A stretch of DNA of 64,000 bases from Capitella teleta (lineage: Eukaryota; Annelida; Polychaeta; Capitellidae). The stretch covers positions 46,135-110,134 of the forward strand of contig KB310768.1 of assembly GCA_000328365.1 (NCBI GenBank), read 5' to 3'. The notes below the pieces were generated by a model. That model saw nothing but the letters and a program-made list of their open reading frames with translations, was not told the origin of the DNA and did no database searches. This document shows positions 46,803 through 58,949 of this stretch, one piece after another. Numbering within the stretch: the stretch's first letter is position 1; the number at the start of each line of letters is the position of its first letter. A program made the translations under genes and the position numbers.

Positions 46803-47125
46803 GAGAAGAAAGAGGAGGAGGAGGAGGAGGAGGAGGAGGAGGAGGAGGAGGAGGAGGACGAGAAGGACGAGGACGAGGAGGAGGAGGAGGAGGAGGAAGA
46901 GGAAGAGGAGGAGGAGGAGGAAGAAGAAGAAGAGGAGAAGGAGGAGGAGAAGGAAAGAGGAGAAGGAGGAGGAGGAGGAGGAAGAGGAGGAGGACGAGGA
47001 GGACGAGGAGGACGAGGAGGACGAGGAGGACGAGGAGGACGAGGAGGACGAGGAGGACGAGGAGGACGAGGAGGACGAGGAGGACGAGGAGGACGAGGAG
47101 GAGAAGGAAGAGGAGGAGAAGACGG
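46803..47125. repeat. 320-bp purine tract (GAG/GAC repeats)
   Basis: The plus strand is almost entirely G and A from 46803 to 47125, first irregular GGA/GAA triplets, then a (GAGGAC)n array at about 46990-47100. Long frames here (poly-Glu/Asp, poly-Arg, poly-Ser, poly-Pro) are artefacts of the repeat. Such mirror-like purine runs can form triplex DNA. Confidence 0.95.
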
Positions 47126-47299
47126 GGGTGGTGGTATCAATGAGGGCCTTGTTATGTAATACGGCTAATTGTTTGGAGATTGTGAGTCGAAGGGAAGGCA
47201 CCGCAAGCCATCAAACAAGGAAGATGAGGGATTATCGCTGTTCTGGGCACAAATGTAGAAACTGGAGTCACAGGGTCTCATAAGGAGGGAAAAACAGAA

Positions 47300-49260
47300 A
47301 CAATATTCACTGAAGATATCCAAAGAATGCATGGAAACTGAATTGATATCATCGCCAGAATGTTATAGCACTGATGACCTCTGACCCTGGCACAGATCTG
47401 ACTTGAGAATGACCATCATTATGCAATTATGTTGCATTGTGGGGAGCGGGTGAAAAGAAGGGCACATACGCCATTCACCTTGTCATGAATAAATTAACAA
47501 TTCGACCACGCCCACATCTAAATATTTGCCCCCTTCTAAGAAATATAGGGGTCAAATATTGCCAATTACGTAAGTAAGTATACAACAGAATCCGATTATA
47601 TTGCATCCGTTTGATTCATATGAGGAAATTATGCGCACGGATTTTTCGGACCAACCTATTTTCGGTGAATGGGTTGGCCAGGTTTCCCGGGGGGATACAT
47701 GTCTAAAGCAAGCTTAAACGCTGTGTTTTATTGTCGCACGAGTATCCTAGGAGCGTCTGCCTCTAATCTTTCGTTGTTAATTGCCCTCAGAAAACGTGCA
47801 ATGCCGTGATCAGAAATTCAATAATCCTAAGAATCAATGCAAATATTTTTCTCTCAGTGGCCAATGAAGGAGTGTTACAAATACCTCAGTTTTGTGCGAG
47901 TCGTGGACAAGTTTACTTAGGTGCAAATAAAACGCACCGATCTATAATTTATTCATATAATTAATTTATGATTATGTTAATCCATGTGTGGGGCTACAAG
48001 TATATTTTACATAGTACTCAGGTCTATTATCGTCATTTTCAAACTGTTCACGATCCAAAATTGATTATATTACGCTGACAACTATGAATATATTTTCCTA
48101 GTACTCCCAGAAAAAAAACTCCTTCAATGGTCAATGAAATTGAAAATTGAAAAGAATCATACACGAACGAGTTCTTTACTTGAAAGCATTCAGCCTCTGG
48201 AAACATTTGCAAAGCATGCGCATGCGCGAGAATGGACTAATGTTTGCACAGAAAAATTTGATGTCAACTGAGGTAGGGGATAGGGAGCTCTGATTCAATC
48301 AAACATTTCATCAACCCTGGGTCTCAAATATCCTGAGATCCGACTATTTCCCCCCCCCCCAAAAAAAAATGCTAGGATCCTCGTAGACATGTTGAAGAAA
48401 GAAGTTATACTCACAGCATTTTCATGGTTGGCATTTTCCCCAATTTTTCACTAATAAACATTTATGAGATAGACTGAAATCAGTTATTTCTCACCGCCTC
48501 TCGTCTCCCCGCAATAGCACAGATCGGATTCAAGAATGTGGTATAATTTCTCAAGACATAGCTAAAAGTCTCACAAAAAAATTGCGCCAAAACATCTCTT
48601 CATGTTTAACTGGTGTGTGAGTTAGTGTGCTGGGAATACCGGACCATGAATTTTAATTTATATTTTGACAACTTTTTGATCCTCCAGTTAATCCAAAGTA
48701 CCCATTTTTCGTGGACATCTTACGGGTATATTTAAATATGCGCAAGTGGTTGACCTTATGACCTTATGATAGACGAGGTTTCGTGTGTATGCAATCCACA
48801 ATCCTACTCCGAATATTGTGGTTTAATTTTTTTTAACTTAGAAACATCTAAGTTGGTGGTCAAGTTAGCACTAAACATGGATTACCATTGACCATATGGT
48901 ATAAGCAATATTTACAAGTATTTTCTTGCTTATTAAGTTGTTTTTTTATCAATTAACAAAATGCAGGGAGACAGTGGTCACTTTAATCAAGCAAATCATA
49001 TAATTATGCTGGCTATTTATGTTTAACAATGAACTTCGTGAATCGAATGATTGCATCGGCAGGTTGTAAATTCTCATGGTGCGATGTTCACTTCTGTGAA
49101 CTACAGAACAAATAATTGTACAAGGTTTAGACGGCATTCAGACGCCGTAAAAACAATACAAGTAAACAAAATGTTCTCTATCTAGAAATATGGAATGAGT
49201 GTACAATTTATATTAAATATAAATAACGAATATACCAATAAATTCGACACAGTGTATATG
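47300..49260. other. Non-coding stretch, no gene seen
   Basis: No supported exon. Holds a C-run followed by an A-run at 48351-48369 and an NRF1-like TGCGCATGCGCG at 48217-48228. Confidence 0.4.
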
Positions 49261-49263
49261 ATC

Positions 49264-49505
49264 TCATACCATTATACATGCAAATAAGTCTGCAATCATC
49301 GAACACAAACTAAGTTCCTTGCCCGTGTTCGCGAATCGGCTAACGGCTCCCATTTTTACTGGCCCAATAGATTGGCGATGAACGCGGTAATTAGCCAACG
49401 CCCAGCGGCTACGGTCTCTATTTGAGAGGCTAATATTCCGGGAACGAGCGTACTTAACCGCCTTAAAAAAATCACATGTCGACATATTGGTTGTTTATGT
49501 TTGCG
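49264..49505 (-). other. Candidate coding exon on the minus strand
   Basis: Follows a good acceptor (CCGCCTTCAG) at 49506, carries an ATG at 49485, stays open for 73 codons and can end at a donor-like ATG then GTATGAG near 49272. It is clearly GC-richer than its surroundings. The predicted peptide (MSTCDFFKAVKYARSRNISL and on) is basic with no known domain. It may belong to the promoter at 50244, but the same island also has CCAAT boxes on both strands and could be regulatory instead. Confidence 0.28.
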
Positions 49506-50192
49506 CTGAAGGCGGTCAATTCAATGCCTTTTTGAGTATAAGGTTAATGGGAAGTTCGGTCATAAGCTGCCTTGTGTTGCACAAAATGTCAGACAAGAAT
49601 GCTGCTTCTGGGGCCGGGGGAGGGAGGTACATTATGTGGTCCCTTGGATACCTTCGGGAAGTGTTGTTCCTTGTGAATCAAGAGAGTTAATATTTTAGTC
49701 GTTAATATTTTAGACATGATTAGTGTTGCGTTTTTTCTTAAATGCTAGTTATGTTTAAGATGTTTAATTTATTAATAATAATTGGTTTTTCTTCTTCTCC
49801 TGACAATGAAGAGAAAAATTAACTGGATCTTCGACTATATGGTCCAGTAATAGGCGTTTCTGTGTCAGTCCCTTCTTCTGCCTTTACTAGCCAATAGTTA
49901 AGATTTATTTATCAAAGTTCCATATTAATAAATACTAGAGTGATGAAAATATTATAATGAACAACCATTGCAACAACTGCAACTAAGTTTTCAGTCAACC
50001 ATTCTTCAAATTACCCGGCACAGTTTTCCGAGCTTTAATGTAATTACCCTGTATTATATTGTGCAATTAACCTGCCCCATTTAATATGGGTAGAAACTCC
50101 AAAAAACACTTCCCAACTGTGTTAAAACTCACGTTTTGCAAACGGTTAGCAAGGTGTAGTAAATCCTTGTAGAATGAGGTGTTGTCACTTAC

Positions 50193-50290
50193 TCTCCGCT
50201 CCAAAGCACGTCTATCGCGTGGGGAATCGTGCCACCGCCGTCCTTTATAACGCGCCTTGCGTTACGACTTCGAGAGCGCTGATTGGTCGG
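50193..50290 (-). promoter_or_regulatory. CCAAT/TATA promoter and short first exon, minus strand
   Basis: On the minus strand a CCAAT box (50286-50282) is followed 33 bp later by TATAAA (50249-50244), and then by a consensus donor GCGGAGA then GTAAGTGAC (exon end 50193). The island is GC-rich against an AT-rich background. Transcription would start near 50218 with a non-coding first exon; the gene it serves is not certain. Confidence 0.42.
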
Positions 50291-50527
50291 TTTGAATATT
50301 CAAACCCACGGGCTTCAACCACGCATTCGGCGTGGGCGTCACATTGGAGGCAGGGCTCTTCAAAGGTTGCGATTAATCAACAGTCGTAATGTTTTCTCGG
50401 GTTGTCTTACTCGGTGATCCTTTTAATTGAGATGCTTGACCACCGATGGAACTTATAAAGGTCAAGATCATCGAGAAGGATGACTTTTATTAGAATGCAA
50501 CTCACATTTTGTTAATCACAAGATCTT

Positions 50528-50620
50528 ACCTGTTTGACCAGCTGCATGACCGCAAACTTTTCCTCGTGGAGGTCCAGGTGCCCAGTTCGATCGGTTCAGA
50601 GGTTGTATTCTCTGTTCCCA
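50528..50620 (-). other. Candidate exon with consensus donor, minus strand
   Basis: CTGGTCAAACAG is followed by GTAAGATC (donor at 50527). Upstream sequence is GC-richer than the background and open in more than one frame; one frame has an ATG giving MQLVKQ. The acceptor side is weak. It could be an alternative first exon of the same unit as 50193-50290. Confidence 0.25.
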
Positions 50621-50649
50621 CTTTCTAGTCATTCAAATAAAAATGTCAA

Positions 50650-51915
50650 TTAACAAAAAGAAAAGTAATACACCCTTGTGTTAACGCAGCTCAATTTCAT
50701 TTCAGAAGAAAGTTTTTTATTCGCCAGCGTTCTAGTTAACACCACTTAACTTGAGCTCATTCAAGAATCGGGCCGAGATAATTCAACACCAAACAGAAAC
50801 TCTACAGAATTCACACCAACGTTTATCTTCCGCAAAACAATTTCTCTTCGGAGCTTTTGCGTCATTCATCCCCAACATCTACATCAACCTTAACAGAGTT
50901 GATCCACAGCAGAAAAATTTATCTTATCTAAATTTCACTTTGTATAACACGCTTATCGCCCGGTCAACATGAGCGATGATTCTTCTATAAGACAGAGCTG
51001 GCCCTGAGGTAAGATTGATCACGAGGACATTCTTGTTATGTATAATTCAGCTTCTCTTTGTTGTGCTAAAATGGACATTGTTTTCTTTGAAATGACATTT
51101 CATAGTCGACATTTCACAAAGCTATCATCTGCACGTCAAATTCAGCTTTTAATATTCTGTGTTATAGTCAACAATGTATTATGGGTCACAGAGGCTGCTA
51201 AGTTGAATTGCTCTTGTCTTTTTGAGCAGATGATCGGAATAGTGAAATGAGAGGATGACTATAATTCTGAATTAAATTCAATTGCATAAATAATAAAATA
51301 AAATAAAATAATAAAGCATATGTCCCACGTTCATGCTTAAACCAAAACAAACAGAACCAAACAGAACACCGAAATTAACGCCCCAAAAAAATCCAACCTT
51401 TCGAAGCCAACTTCTTTTACGAAGGCATCAGTTTAACATATATTCGTGGTTCGAGTATTACCTGTTACAAATATGAAACATGGATTCACACCATGTTGCA
51501 CGGACTAATCTTAAGACTCGATCCGAGTGTTACGTAACCGACCCCTGAGTACTATTGTTTGGCCAATGACTGAACATTCCGCTCCCGGCTTAGTTTCTTG
51601 TTGTTGTATAAGCATGAGATTATGTCTTATTCCTCATTTTCTTTGTTCAACTTCGGCAAACATTGACATCACCGGTGATGGTTGGTTTTGTACTCTACCG
51701 GTATGTTATACTATTAGATAATACAAGCTTAAACCTGCACAAACACGTGCAGCTCACGTGTGATCCGTGCAGTTAAAAGGATCTTTAATTAAGTTTCATC
51801 AAAGTAATACAATCTGGTGAGCATGCAGCTCATTTGGACTGGATGCACACCGAGAGTGCTACTGTTTGCTCAGACGTTCACCATGACGAAAGTACATTTG
51901 AAACATGGAGGTGCT
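50650..51915. other. Non-coding stretch, no gene seen
   Basis: AT-rich with short frames lacking support; an (AAAAT)n-like run at 51288-51316. Confidence 0.4.
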
Positions 51916-51922
51916 AAATATA

Positions 51923-52576
51923 CAGAGTGAGCCAAAAGTAGTGTACTCCATGTTAATAAAACAAAAACTCCTAATTTGATGAAAAAAATAATCAACTTTC
52001 CCCCCAAAATATAACTACCTGATATGGATTGACTATGTTATTCTGCACCCATTTAAGCAAATAAATCAAGTAAAAGGTCGAGTGATAGCGAAGAGAGCAA
52101 TATCAAATGAGCCCCTGAATGAGCATTTAGGAATGTCATCTCTTGTATGACGCTTCAATACAAACTATTTGCTTTGTTTTGATTTTAGGAGATCAACATT
52201 AGTGCTGCTGTCACATCAATAGCACCCTCAAACAAAGCAATAGTACGTTAGCGTTGCCTTGATCAAAGCGTTTAATATGAAACTTATCCATGGTTCGGGG
52301 CCCTGTTTGTTGCCAAAAGTGGAAATATTGCGGAATAATGCGTGCACTCTATTAATTGAGATAAATCGGCATAAATGTTTATGAAACTGGAATAAAAATG
52401 ATAGGAACAGCAGCATGACATGTTAGACTAACCGTACCAAGTAATTATTTCTCTTATCTTTGTGTAATTTTCACACTGCGAGCTGTTTAGTAACACTTTC
52501 TCAGAAATGCGTAGCGTCATTAGGAAGCATTGAGATCTTTAACATGGAGTAGATAGACTACTTTTGGCCCACTCTG
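51923..52576. mobile_element. 654-bp MITE of Tc1/mariner type
   Basis: Ends in inverted repeats: CAGAGTGAGCCAAAAGTAGT at 51923-51942 and the complement of CAGAGTGGGCCAAAAGTAGT at 52557-52576, flanked by TA on both sides. A second inner match (CTCCATGTTAA) extends the arms with a small insertion. No transposase frame is present, so it is non-autonomous. Its interior holds the module also found at 7348-7422. Confidence 0.85.
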
Positions 52577-52974
52577 TATATGACAATATTATTATTAGTA
52601 GTAGTAGTAACGATTTGTTTATAAGAAACTCTTCGTACATTCATCATGTCAAAAAATTCAATATAAAATGACGGTTTATACAAATAATAATGATCAAATT
52701 TTAACAGATGAGGCCAAGTCAATTACACGACATTGTGAAATGGTTATTTCAATGGGCGACCAATATTTAGTAATTGAACGCTCAACTCGGTGTAATGATC
52801 GCTCGTCAGACAAGCTTCTTCCTGTTAGTATACAAGATTAGTGAGTTCCATTGTAGGTACATCTCCTGCCATTAGTTAACAGTATGGGTAGCTTATCGCT
52901 GACGTCCGGTAAATTAAATTTCTTACGAGGCCATCATATTGTTGTGCATCGTGAATTCACATTATATGCATGTG

Positions 52975-53030
52975 CATATGTATACATGTGCATGTGCATG
53001 TGCATGTGCATGTGCATGTGCATGTGCATC
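52975..53030. repeat. (GTGCAT)n microsatellite
   Basis: About eight tandem copies of the hexamer GTGCAT, with imperfect copies on the left. Confidence 0.95.
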
Positions 53031-53640
53031 TCTCGGTGAATGAGGAATATAAAGACCCCGGGTAGAATGCTGCGCTTGTTTCTTGTATGAAGCCGCTTTG
53101 TAAATTGCATCGCAGATTGGCTTTCACTGTCACGATTACGATTACGGCGCTCCCGACCCGACTCACCACAAGAAAGCTGTGGCAAGACACAAATCTATAA
53201 ATAGATTTTAAAAATCACCGAATAACAAATGCTTGTTTTGTTTGCGGGAATTGACTTATATTGAGCAAAATAATATGCACAAATGTTTAATTGCTCTTCA
53301 ATTGAAACGAGGAACAAACCAAATAGAGCGATAACATGGCTCATCAAAATGTTGTCTATAAAAGCTCTGATAAGAGGTAAGAGGTAAGTCATTTGTTATT
53401 TCTTTCAAAGGAAGAATATTGCTAATTATTAAGCGTGTACTCAATGTGACGCGATGTCAGTTTCGGAAACCGTGCCACAAAAATCATCTGTTCAATTTAT
53501 ACGAGCAGTTGAAATGGCTTCGAAATCGACACGTGTGTTAATAGTTTCAGCATACGCGCAAGTGCGATGACAATTGGATGCACGTATAGTCAACTGTAGT
53601 TATTCACAAATGATAAGTAAAACGTCACTAATTAAGGGGG

Positions 53641-53815
53641 TTATTTATTCTGCATACCACTATAGACAGTAGTACACAGCGCCCAGCCTTGTCACGCAGT
53701 TGGGCAGCACTGCAGAGTCATCGAAGAATTATAATTATAACGGATTACAATTATAATTAACAATCATAACGCCCATGGCCTGATCGGGTCTCGAACCCGG
53801 GACCTTGACCTCCAT
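53641..53815 (-). mobile_element. SINE family 1, central fragment
   Basis: Matches the full copy from the CTGTCTATAGTGGTATGCAG block through the B-box region (GGGTTCGAGACCCGATCAGG), with a small internal duplication of the attataatta stretch. Both the extreme head and the tail are missing. Confidence 0.85.
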
Positions 53816-53829
53816 ATGCTATGTCATCA

Positions 53830-56800
53830 GCTTCACATTCTCACCTGGTGAATTGTTAGTCAGTGATTCGGGCAATTTTCTTCTACGACGGGAGTGATTG
53901 GCTGACGAGATCAAAGAGAGGTGTAACAAATATTATAACATTGCAACAAAAAAATATACCTGTCAAAACTCAGTGAATGACCAGAACTCCGTTATGGTAT
54001 TTGTCGGATTCAAGCGCACTCAATGCTCAAACTGACCAAGTTTAACACATCCGAGTAACATTGGTATACGTTGCCAATGAATACCATCGTCACCATTTAA
54101 GACACCTTGCGTTGAATGCTTACAGTAAACATTGAAATGAATAGAGGAAGGAGAAAATAAAATCGCCATCCAAATCCAATCGGATGCACGGTGGAAGCTT
54201 GATTCTGTGTCATTATTGATCTATAATGGTGCCAGGCGGAGAACGAAGCACCGATATTATGTCATGCTAAACAAAATTGCAGCATAAATCATAAAAATAA
54301 CAGCAGTATAAAGTACAAGATGCGAGCGTAGCCAGTGTGAGAACCAGTTGGACGTGTGCTTCCTTTCATCTGACCTAAATTCAAGTATGCTTGTTGCAGC
54401 TCACTTGTTCTAAGAAAGAGAAACCAAAATTGCTCTTGGTTTCCAGTAATAGCTACCACACGCATAACGGCACAATGCATGCTGCAAAGCAATCCCTCAG
54501 TTAACATTGCATATATACAGAGATAACCATTGCTATCCACTAATGTTGTGATCTTGGGTAATCAAGGCACTTTTCTTTTGTCCATCTCCCCGGCCAACTT
54601 AAAGCGCAAGCTGCTTCAGGGTCCCGAGGTGAAACTGTGTTCACTGTGAGCAAAGGTGTTGGTAGGTGTAACAACTTAATAGCACATACAAGCCATATAG
54701 TACGAGATACTATTAAGGATGTGTCAGATTACAGTCTATAATTACTCCTGTCAGTTCCAATTCATGCTCAGCACTATTATGGTTCTCATTAAATGATATC
54801 AAGATTCAACGCCTTGGCATACCAACTGCCATGGGCGACGCTTGGGCCGGGGAAGCTTCTGATTAGAATTACCGCGTAACCATCAACATGGGTGTTTATT
54901 TCACGCATGCTCAAAATCAATGTCAAAGGTCATCAAGCAATGTACACACATTGCTATTAGTCTTACATGTTACGCTTATATGTTAGATATACATTTATCC
55001 GTGCAATAAATTAGTGGCGCAATGCTTCATGGTAGAAATGAGAGAAATTAAAAGGACTGAGAAATAAAGAAAGGGAATGCGTAGGAAACTTGTGACATGA
55101 GGCCATAAACAACAAGGAATCTGTGAATCACGTGAGTATATTAAGTGCAGATAGGTCACGCGATTGCTCTGTCGTGTTTCCCTCTAAATTAGTTCCCTAA
55201 TTATGGCGTTTAGAAAGTGCATTAATTGGTCAGTAAAACCCTCCAGAATATTGACAATATAATTAATTGCCCCCGAAAAATAGAAACTCCTGGCCAGAGA
55301 AGCCAATGAAATGACTGAAATGAGCTCCTTCCTGGAACACGTCATTTCCCGCCAAGGACATCGTGGCGTGTATATTTAAATTTCGCTTTTTGCTCTCACT
55401 CAAAATACTTCCGCGAACACGAGTGAAAGATTGATGTCGTGCGCATGCGCATGCCATAACGCAGATTCCATCGAATTTTCCTTCCAGGGTGATTATATCA
55501 CTGTTAGGTTGTAATTGGACTATTTGCACATTTATCTTTAAATCTCAAGGAACAAATGCAGCTTGGTTGTTCTGGATAATATCGTCCCGATATAACCTTC
55601 ATTTCCATGATTTGACGATTTTTTTTTTTTTATTTTTTTTTTTATTTTTTTTTATTTTTTTTTTTTTTCAATTTGATAAAACCGAATTTTCTAGCTTGCA
55701 TGCGTATCTGTTCAGATAAGAAGGTTAAATAGGTAACATACATAAAAGATGATTAAAGATTAAAGATTAAAGATGGTGAAATGATTAAAGAATGGTAAGC
55801 ATGGCAAAGAAACGATTAGTATTCAGAGATCAAAAACAGAAACGCAATGCAATGTTTTTAGCTTACGTTTAAATTTCTCTCAGTCTGAACACTGCCAAAG
55901 ATGAAGGGCAAACAACATGCAGTGACCGACCAACAACGAAGATTGTAATTGGCGGATTTAATGTCGTTATCATTTGACCTTGTGTGCAACAGGTCAAAGC
56001 CAGTGCAATTTTCTTGGTAGTGGTGTGGCGGGGTCTCGCTTGGGCGCCATCAGTAGCACACGAACAACAGCGTTCCGTACTCGCTGCTGGCGTTTGATCT
56101 GGTGGCCTGGGATGCCGACCAAGAGGCAGTTGCGATAGTCGACTCATCACATGAGAATGCACGAGGATGTGCGCTGCAGTGGAAGTCATCAGCAGATCTG
56201 GAATCGCAGTATCGTTAGAATGTGAAGGGAAATAAACGTCACTCGACCAAGGGGATAGGATCCATGTTTGATCATACAAACTCAAATTATAGAGGTACTA
56301 TAGCTGTTGAATGTTGATAGTTTTATGACATCACAATCATCCAATTCCCTGTAAATTCATATAATAAGCGATTTGAAAAATAATTGTGGTGAATCAATTT
56401 AGTATTCCAAAAGAAAAGCCATCCTGATGAAATTAACATGAGCCCCGCAGTTGGTTCTATAAGGAACTATAAAAGTCAAAGCGTGTAATTAACTCAATTC
56501 ACTCGACGTGCTCAAGCCAAATTTACGGCGCACAATCCACCATTTATACCGTGATCAGCATATTAACTCCCAATCAGTCAATATTTGTCATTGATCCCAC
56601 AACCAGATGCACGCAAGGTAAGAAGAACGAGGAAGCTAGAGAAGAATTGAATCAAGTATGTTTTATGCATTAGTTTCGTGCAACAAAAAGTCAAGAAAGG
56701 TGATTGAGAATCACGCTGAGACAAAAGAGGGGAACCAGGCATTGATTAAATGATTAATCATTTCATCATTGAGGCGTTGCGTGCTTCTTAAACGAAACCT

Positions 56801-57245
56801 TCATATTTGGCTTTGATCAATTCAATCGTAATTATGTCCCCCCGCAAAATATTCCATTGAGAGAACGCGGCACGCTATGATTTCCAATTCCTATGATAGT
56901 TCCAAGATGAAACAATAGCGCTTCGATATCAGCTCAAGGGCGGATTACTGGGTTCCATCGCACTAAATGTGCGTGGAGCCACGCACGAGTGCATACACGT
57001 GCATGTGAGGCGTGCGTAAGAGTTCCACCCGAAATAATTGGAAGCGCGATGACGAAGCAAGTTGAACAACAATTACACTTCTGGATCACATAACTTCGTC
57101 CTGAACAGGGTCACAACGATGATTCGCAATCAGACGAGACTTGTGTGCATCAGCGAAGTGATGCACCGAGTGGTTGCGAAAAGAAAGTGTCACAATACAG
57201 CAACTATGAGAGTGTCCACAAATGACAGCGAAATGAGGCATGAAT
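53830..57245. other. Non-coding stretch, no convincing gene
   Basis: Short unsupported frames only. Contains an NRF1-like TGCGCATGCGCA at 55440-55451 and a T-rich tract at 55619-55669. Confidence 0.4.
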
Positions 57246-57250
57246 CATGG

Positions 57251-57360
57251 TTGGGTTTTACGGCTCCACCCAAACCATTCGAGTGATACGGGCTCCAGAA
57301 CAGAATCTTGAGACTTAATTGGGTTTCCCTCCATCTCTTATTGATAAATTTCAAAGGTTA
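57251..57360 (-). mobile_element. SINE family 1, diverged 3' fragment
   Basis: Begins with the tail block gggttttacggctccaccca seen in other copies, then diverges, ending near the TTTATCAATAAG block. The head is missing. Confidence 0.75.
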
Positions 57361-57737
57361 AACGATTGCGTTTTAACCAATCCAAGTATGTGCCGATTCG
57401 CACTAAGCACATAGCAAGGCCTTGTACACCACGGGGAGAACTCGTCTGCTGTTCAGGTAACCGCCAGTGACGACACTAATTGCCAGACACACTTTCATGT
57501 TAATTGGCATGTCGGTGCCATTGAAGTCATTGAATCCAAAGAAGGTCTAACGGTTCAGTAAAAACCTGTCCCGCAATCCTTGTGTTGTATTTTTTACAGC
57601 CTGACAAAGTTTTACACAACAAGACGATACGGGTTCAACATCATATTTTCCCGAAAAAGCAGGACTTAGTCCTTTGTTGGATTTTGTAATATTATGTTAA
57701 AAATATGAATGATTCAAAATTATTGAAATAGAATGCA

Positions 57738-57840
57738 TTACAGTCTACCCTCATTAATCTGACCAGGTTCGTTTCCAGGGATTCCTATCAGATTAATGAG
57801 GAAGTCGGATTAACTAATTCGCCTCAACTGGGGTCCCAAT
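57738..57840. mobile_element. Possible pogo/Tigger-like terminal fragment
   Basis: Starts TACAGTCTACCCTCATTAAT, like the TA plus CAGT(N)ACCCTC ends of pogo/Tigger elements, and contains an internal inverted pair (attaatctga and tcagattaat). The opposite end and any transposase are not seen. Confidence 0.35.
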
Positions 57841-58228
57841 ATGGCGCTCCTCGGGGTGTAATTCAACCAGAAACATCAAAACAACACACAAACTGATTTT
57901 CCAATGTTGATCAAGTTAAGCGGAGGGAAATAATAAGATTAGATTGTGAGCTGTCTAAACCAATATTCATTATAATTAAAGAATTTAGAAGCCACAGATG
58001 TACGTTTAACGGAAGAATTCATGCGTATAGTTAGTGACATTTTAAGCCATGTTCCAGTTTAATATCCACAAAAAATTATCCACAAACGCGCCTAAAAGCG
58101 CTGCCCACAAATCACGATTTTATATTCCTTTGATTATGAGCAGGATATTTCGAGTCTCAACTTAAGAGACTTACATTTGTATTTATAGTCACCCAAGAAG
58201 AATCTAACCCCTAATCTATGAAATGAAA

Positions 58229-58256
58229 TTCCAACGCTCTACCACTGAGCTAAACA
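58229..58256 (-). other. 5' half of a tRNA-like sequence
   Basis: On the minus strand GTTTAGCTCAGTGGTAGAGC is the D-arm/A-box half of a class I tRNA, followed by GTTGGAA. No anticodon arm or B box follows, so it is a fragment, from a tRNA pseudogene or a SINE head. Confidence 0.55.
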
Positions 58257-58622
58257 GCAATTTGATTTATCATATATACCACGTTGTGGTTGTTTTCGGT
58301 CTGCATGCATAAAATATAACACCACCGAAGTACATTTCTAGATGCCTTTCAATCCATTATGCGTGTAGGCCATACAAGCAGGTGCCACTCGGTAAACATA
58401 GCGCACAAGAAGGAAAACACTGAGCGTTATGATTGGGCATCCATTTTCAATGACATCGACATCCCATTATGATTCTATGCAGTCTCTTTCATCGTTCTGT
58501 GAAGCAGTTCTTGAAGCTAAACCCACTCATCCGCCATGGTCTTGGGTCAGACATTCCTCAGTCTAATGTCGCTATGAATTAGGTGCTGTGTGGAGTAATC
58601 CACGGGTTCCTCACTTACCTGG

Positions 58623-58735
58623 TCTTGTCCCTTCCGTTGTGTTGATCACGTGGCTGTTTGGTCGGCGATTCCAGTTTCAGAGCTTGTTTATCTGTATTTA
58701 TGTCCTCGGCGAGGAGGTCCTTTTCTTCCTGCATG
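58623..58735 (-). other. Candidate exon with perfect donor, minus strand
   Basis: AAGACCAG is followed by GTAAGTGAGG, a near-ideal donor (exon end 58622-58623). From an ATG near 58733 a 39-codon charged frame (MQEEKDLLAEDINTDKQALK and on) runs into it. The sequence to its right stays purine-rich but has stops in every frame. No partner exon found. Confidence 0.25.
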
Positions 58736-58949
58736 GTATTTCCTTATCCATGTCTGATCTTCTCTTTGCTCAGTTTATTCTCGTGACCAGAACTCGAATG
58801 TCCTTCTGTTCTTCTCATTCGGTTTCTTCTTTGTCCATGTCGTCCAACTTTCCTACATCTACAATGCGATGGACCAGACGAGTGACACATGCATTAATCA
58901 TTTTATTGCGATGCAATTTACACAAAATGTATATAAAACAATTCTAAGA

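Noticed and set aside
46717-47283. Very long frames rich in Arg, Glu/Asp, Ser or Pro on both strands
   Set aside because: They are translations of a GA/GAGGAC repeat and are open in nearly every frame for that reason.
55869-56285. 138-codon minus-strand frame
   Set aside because: No domain or gene structure could be recognised; kept out as unsupported.
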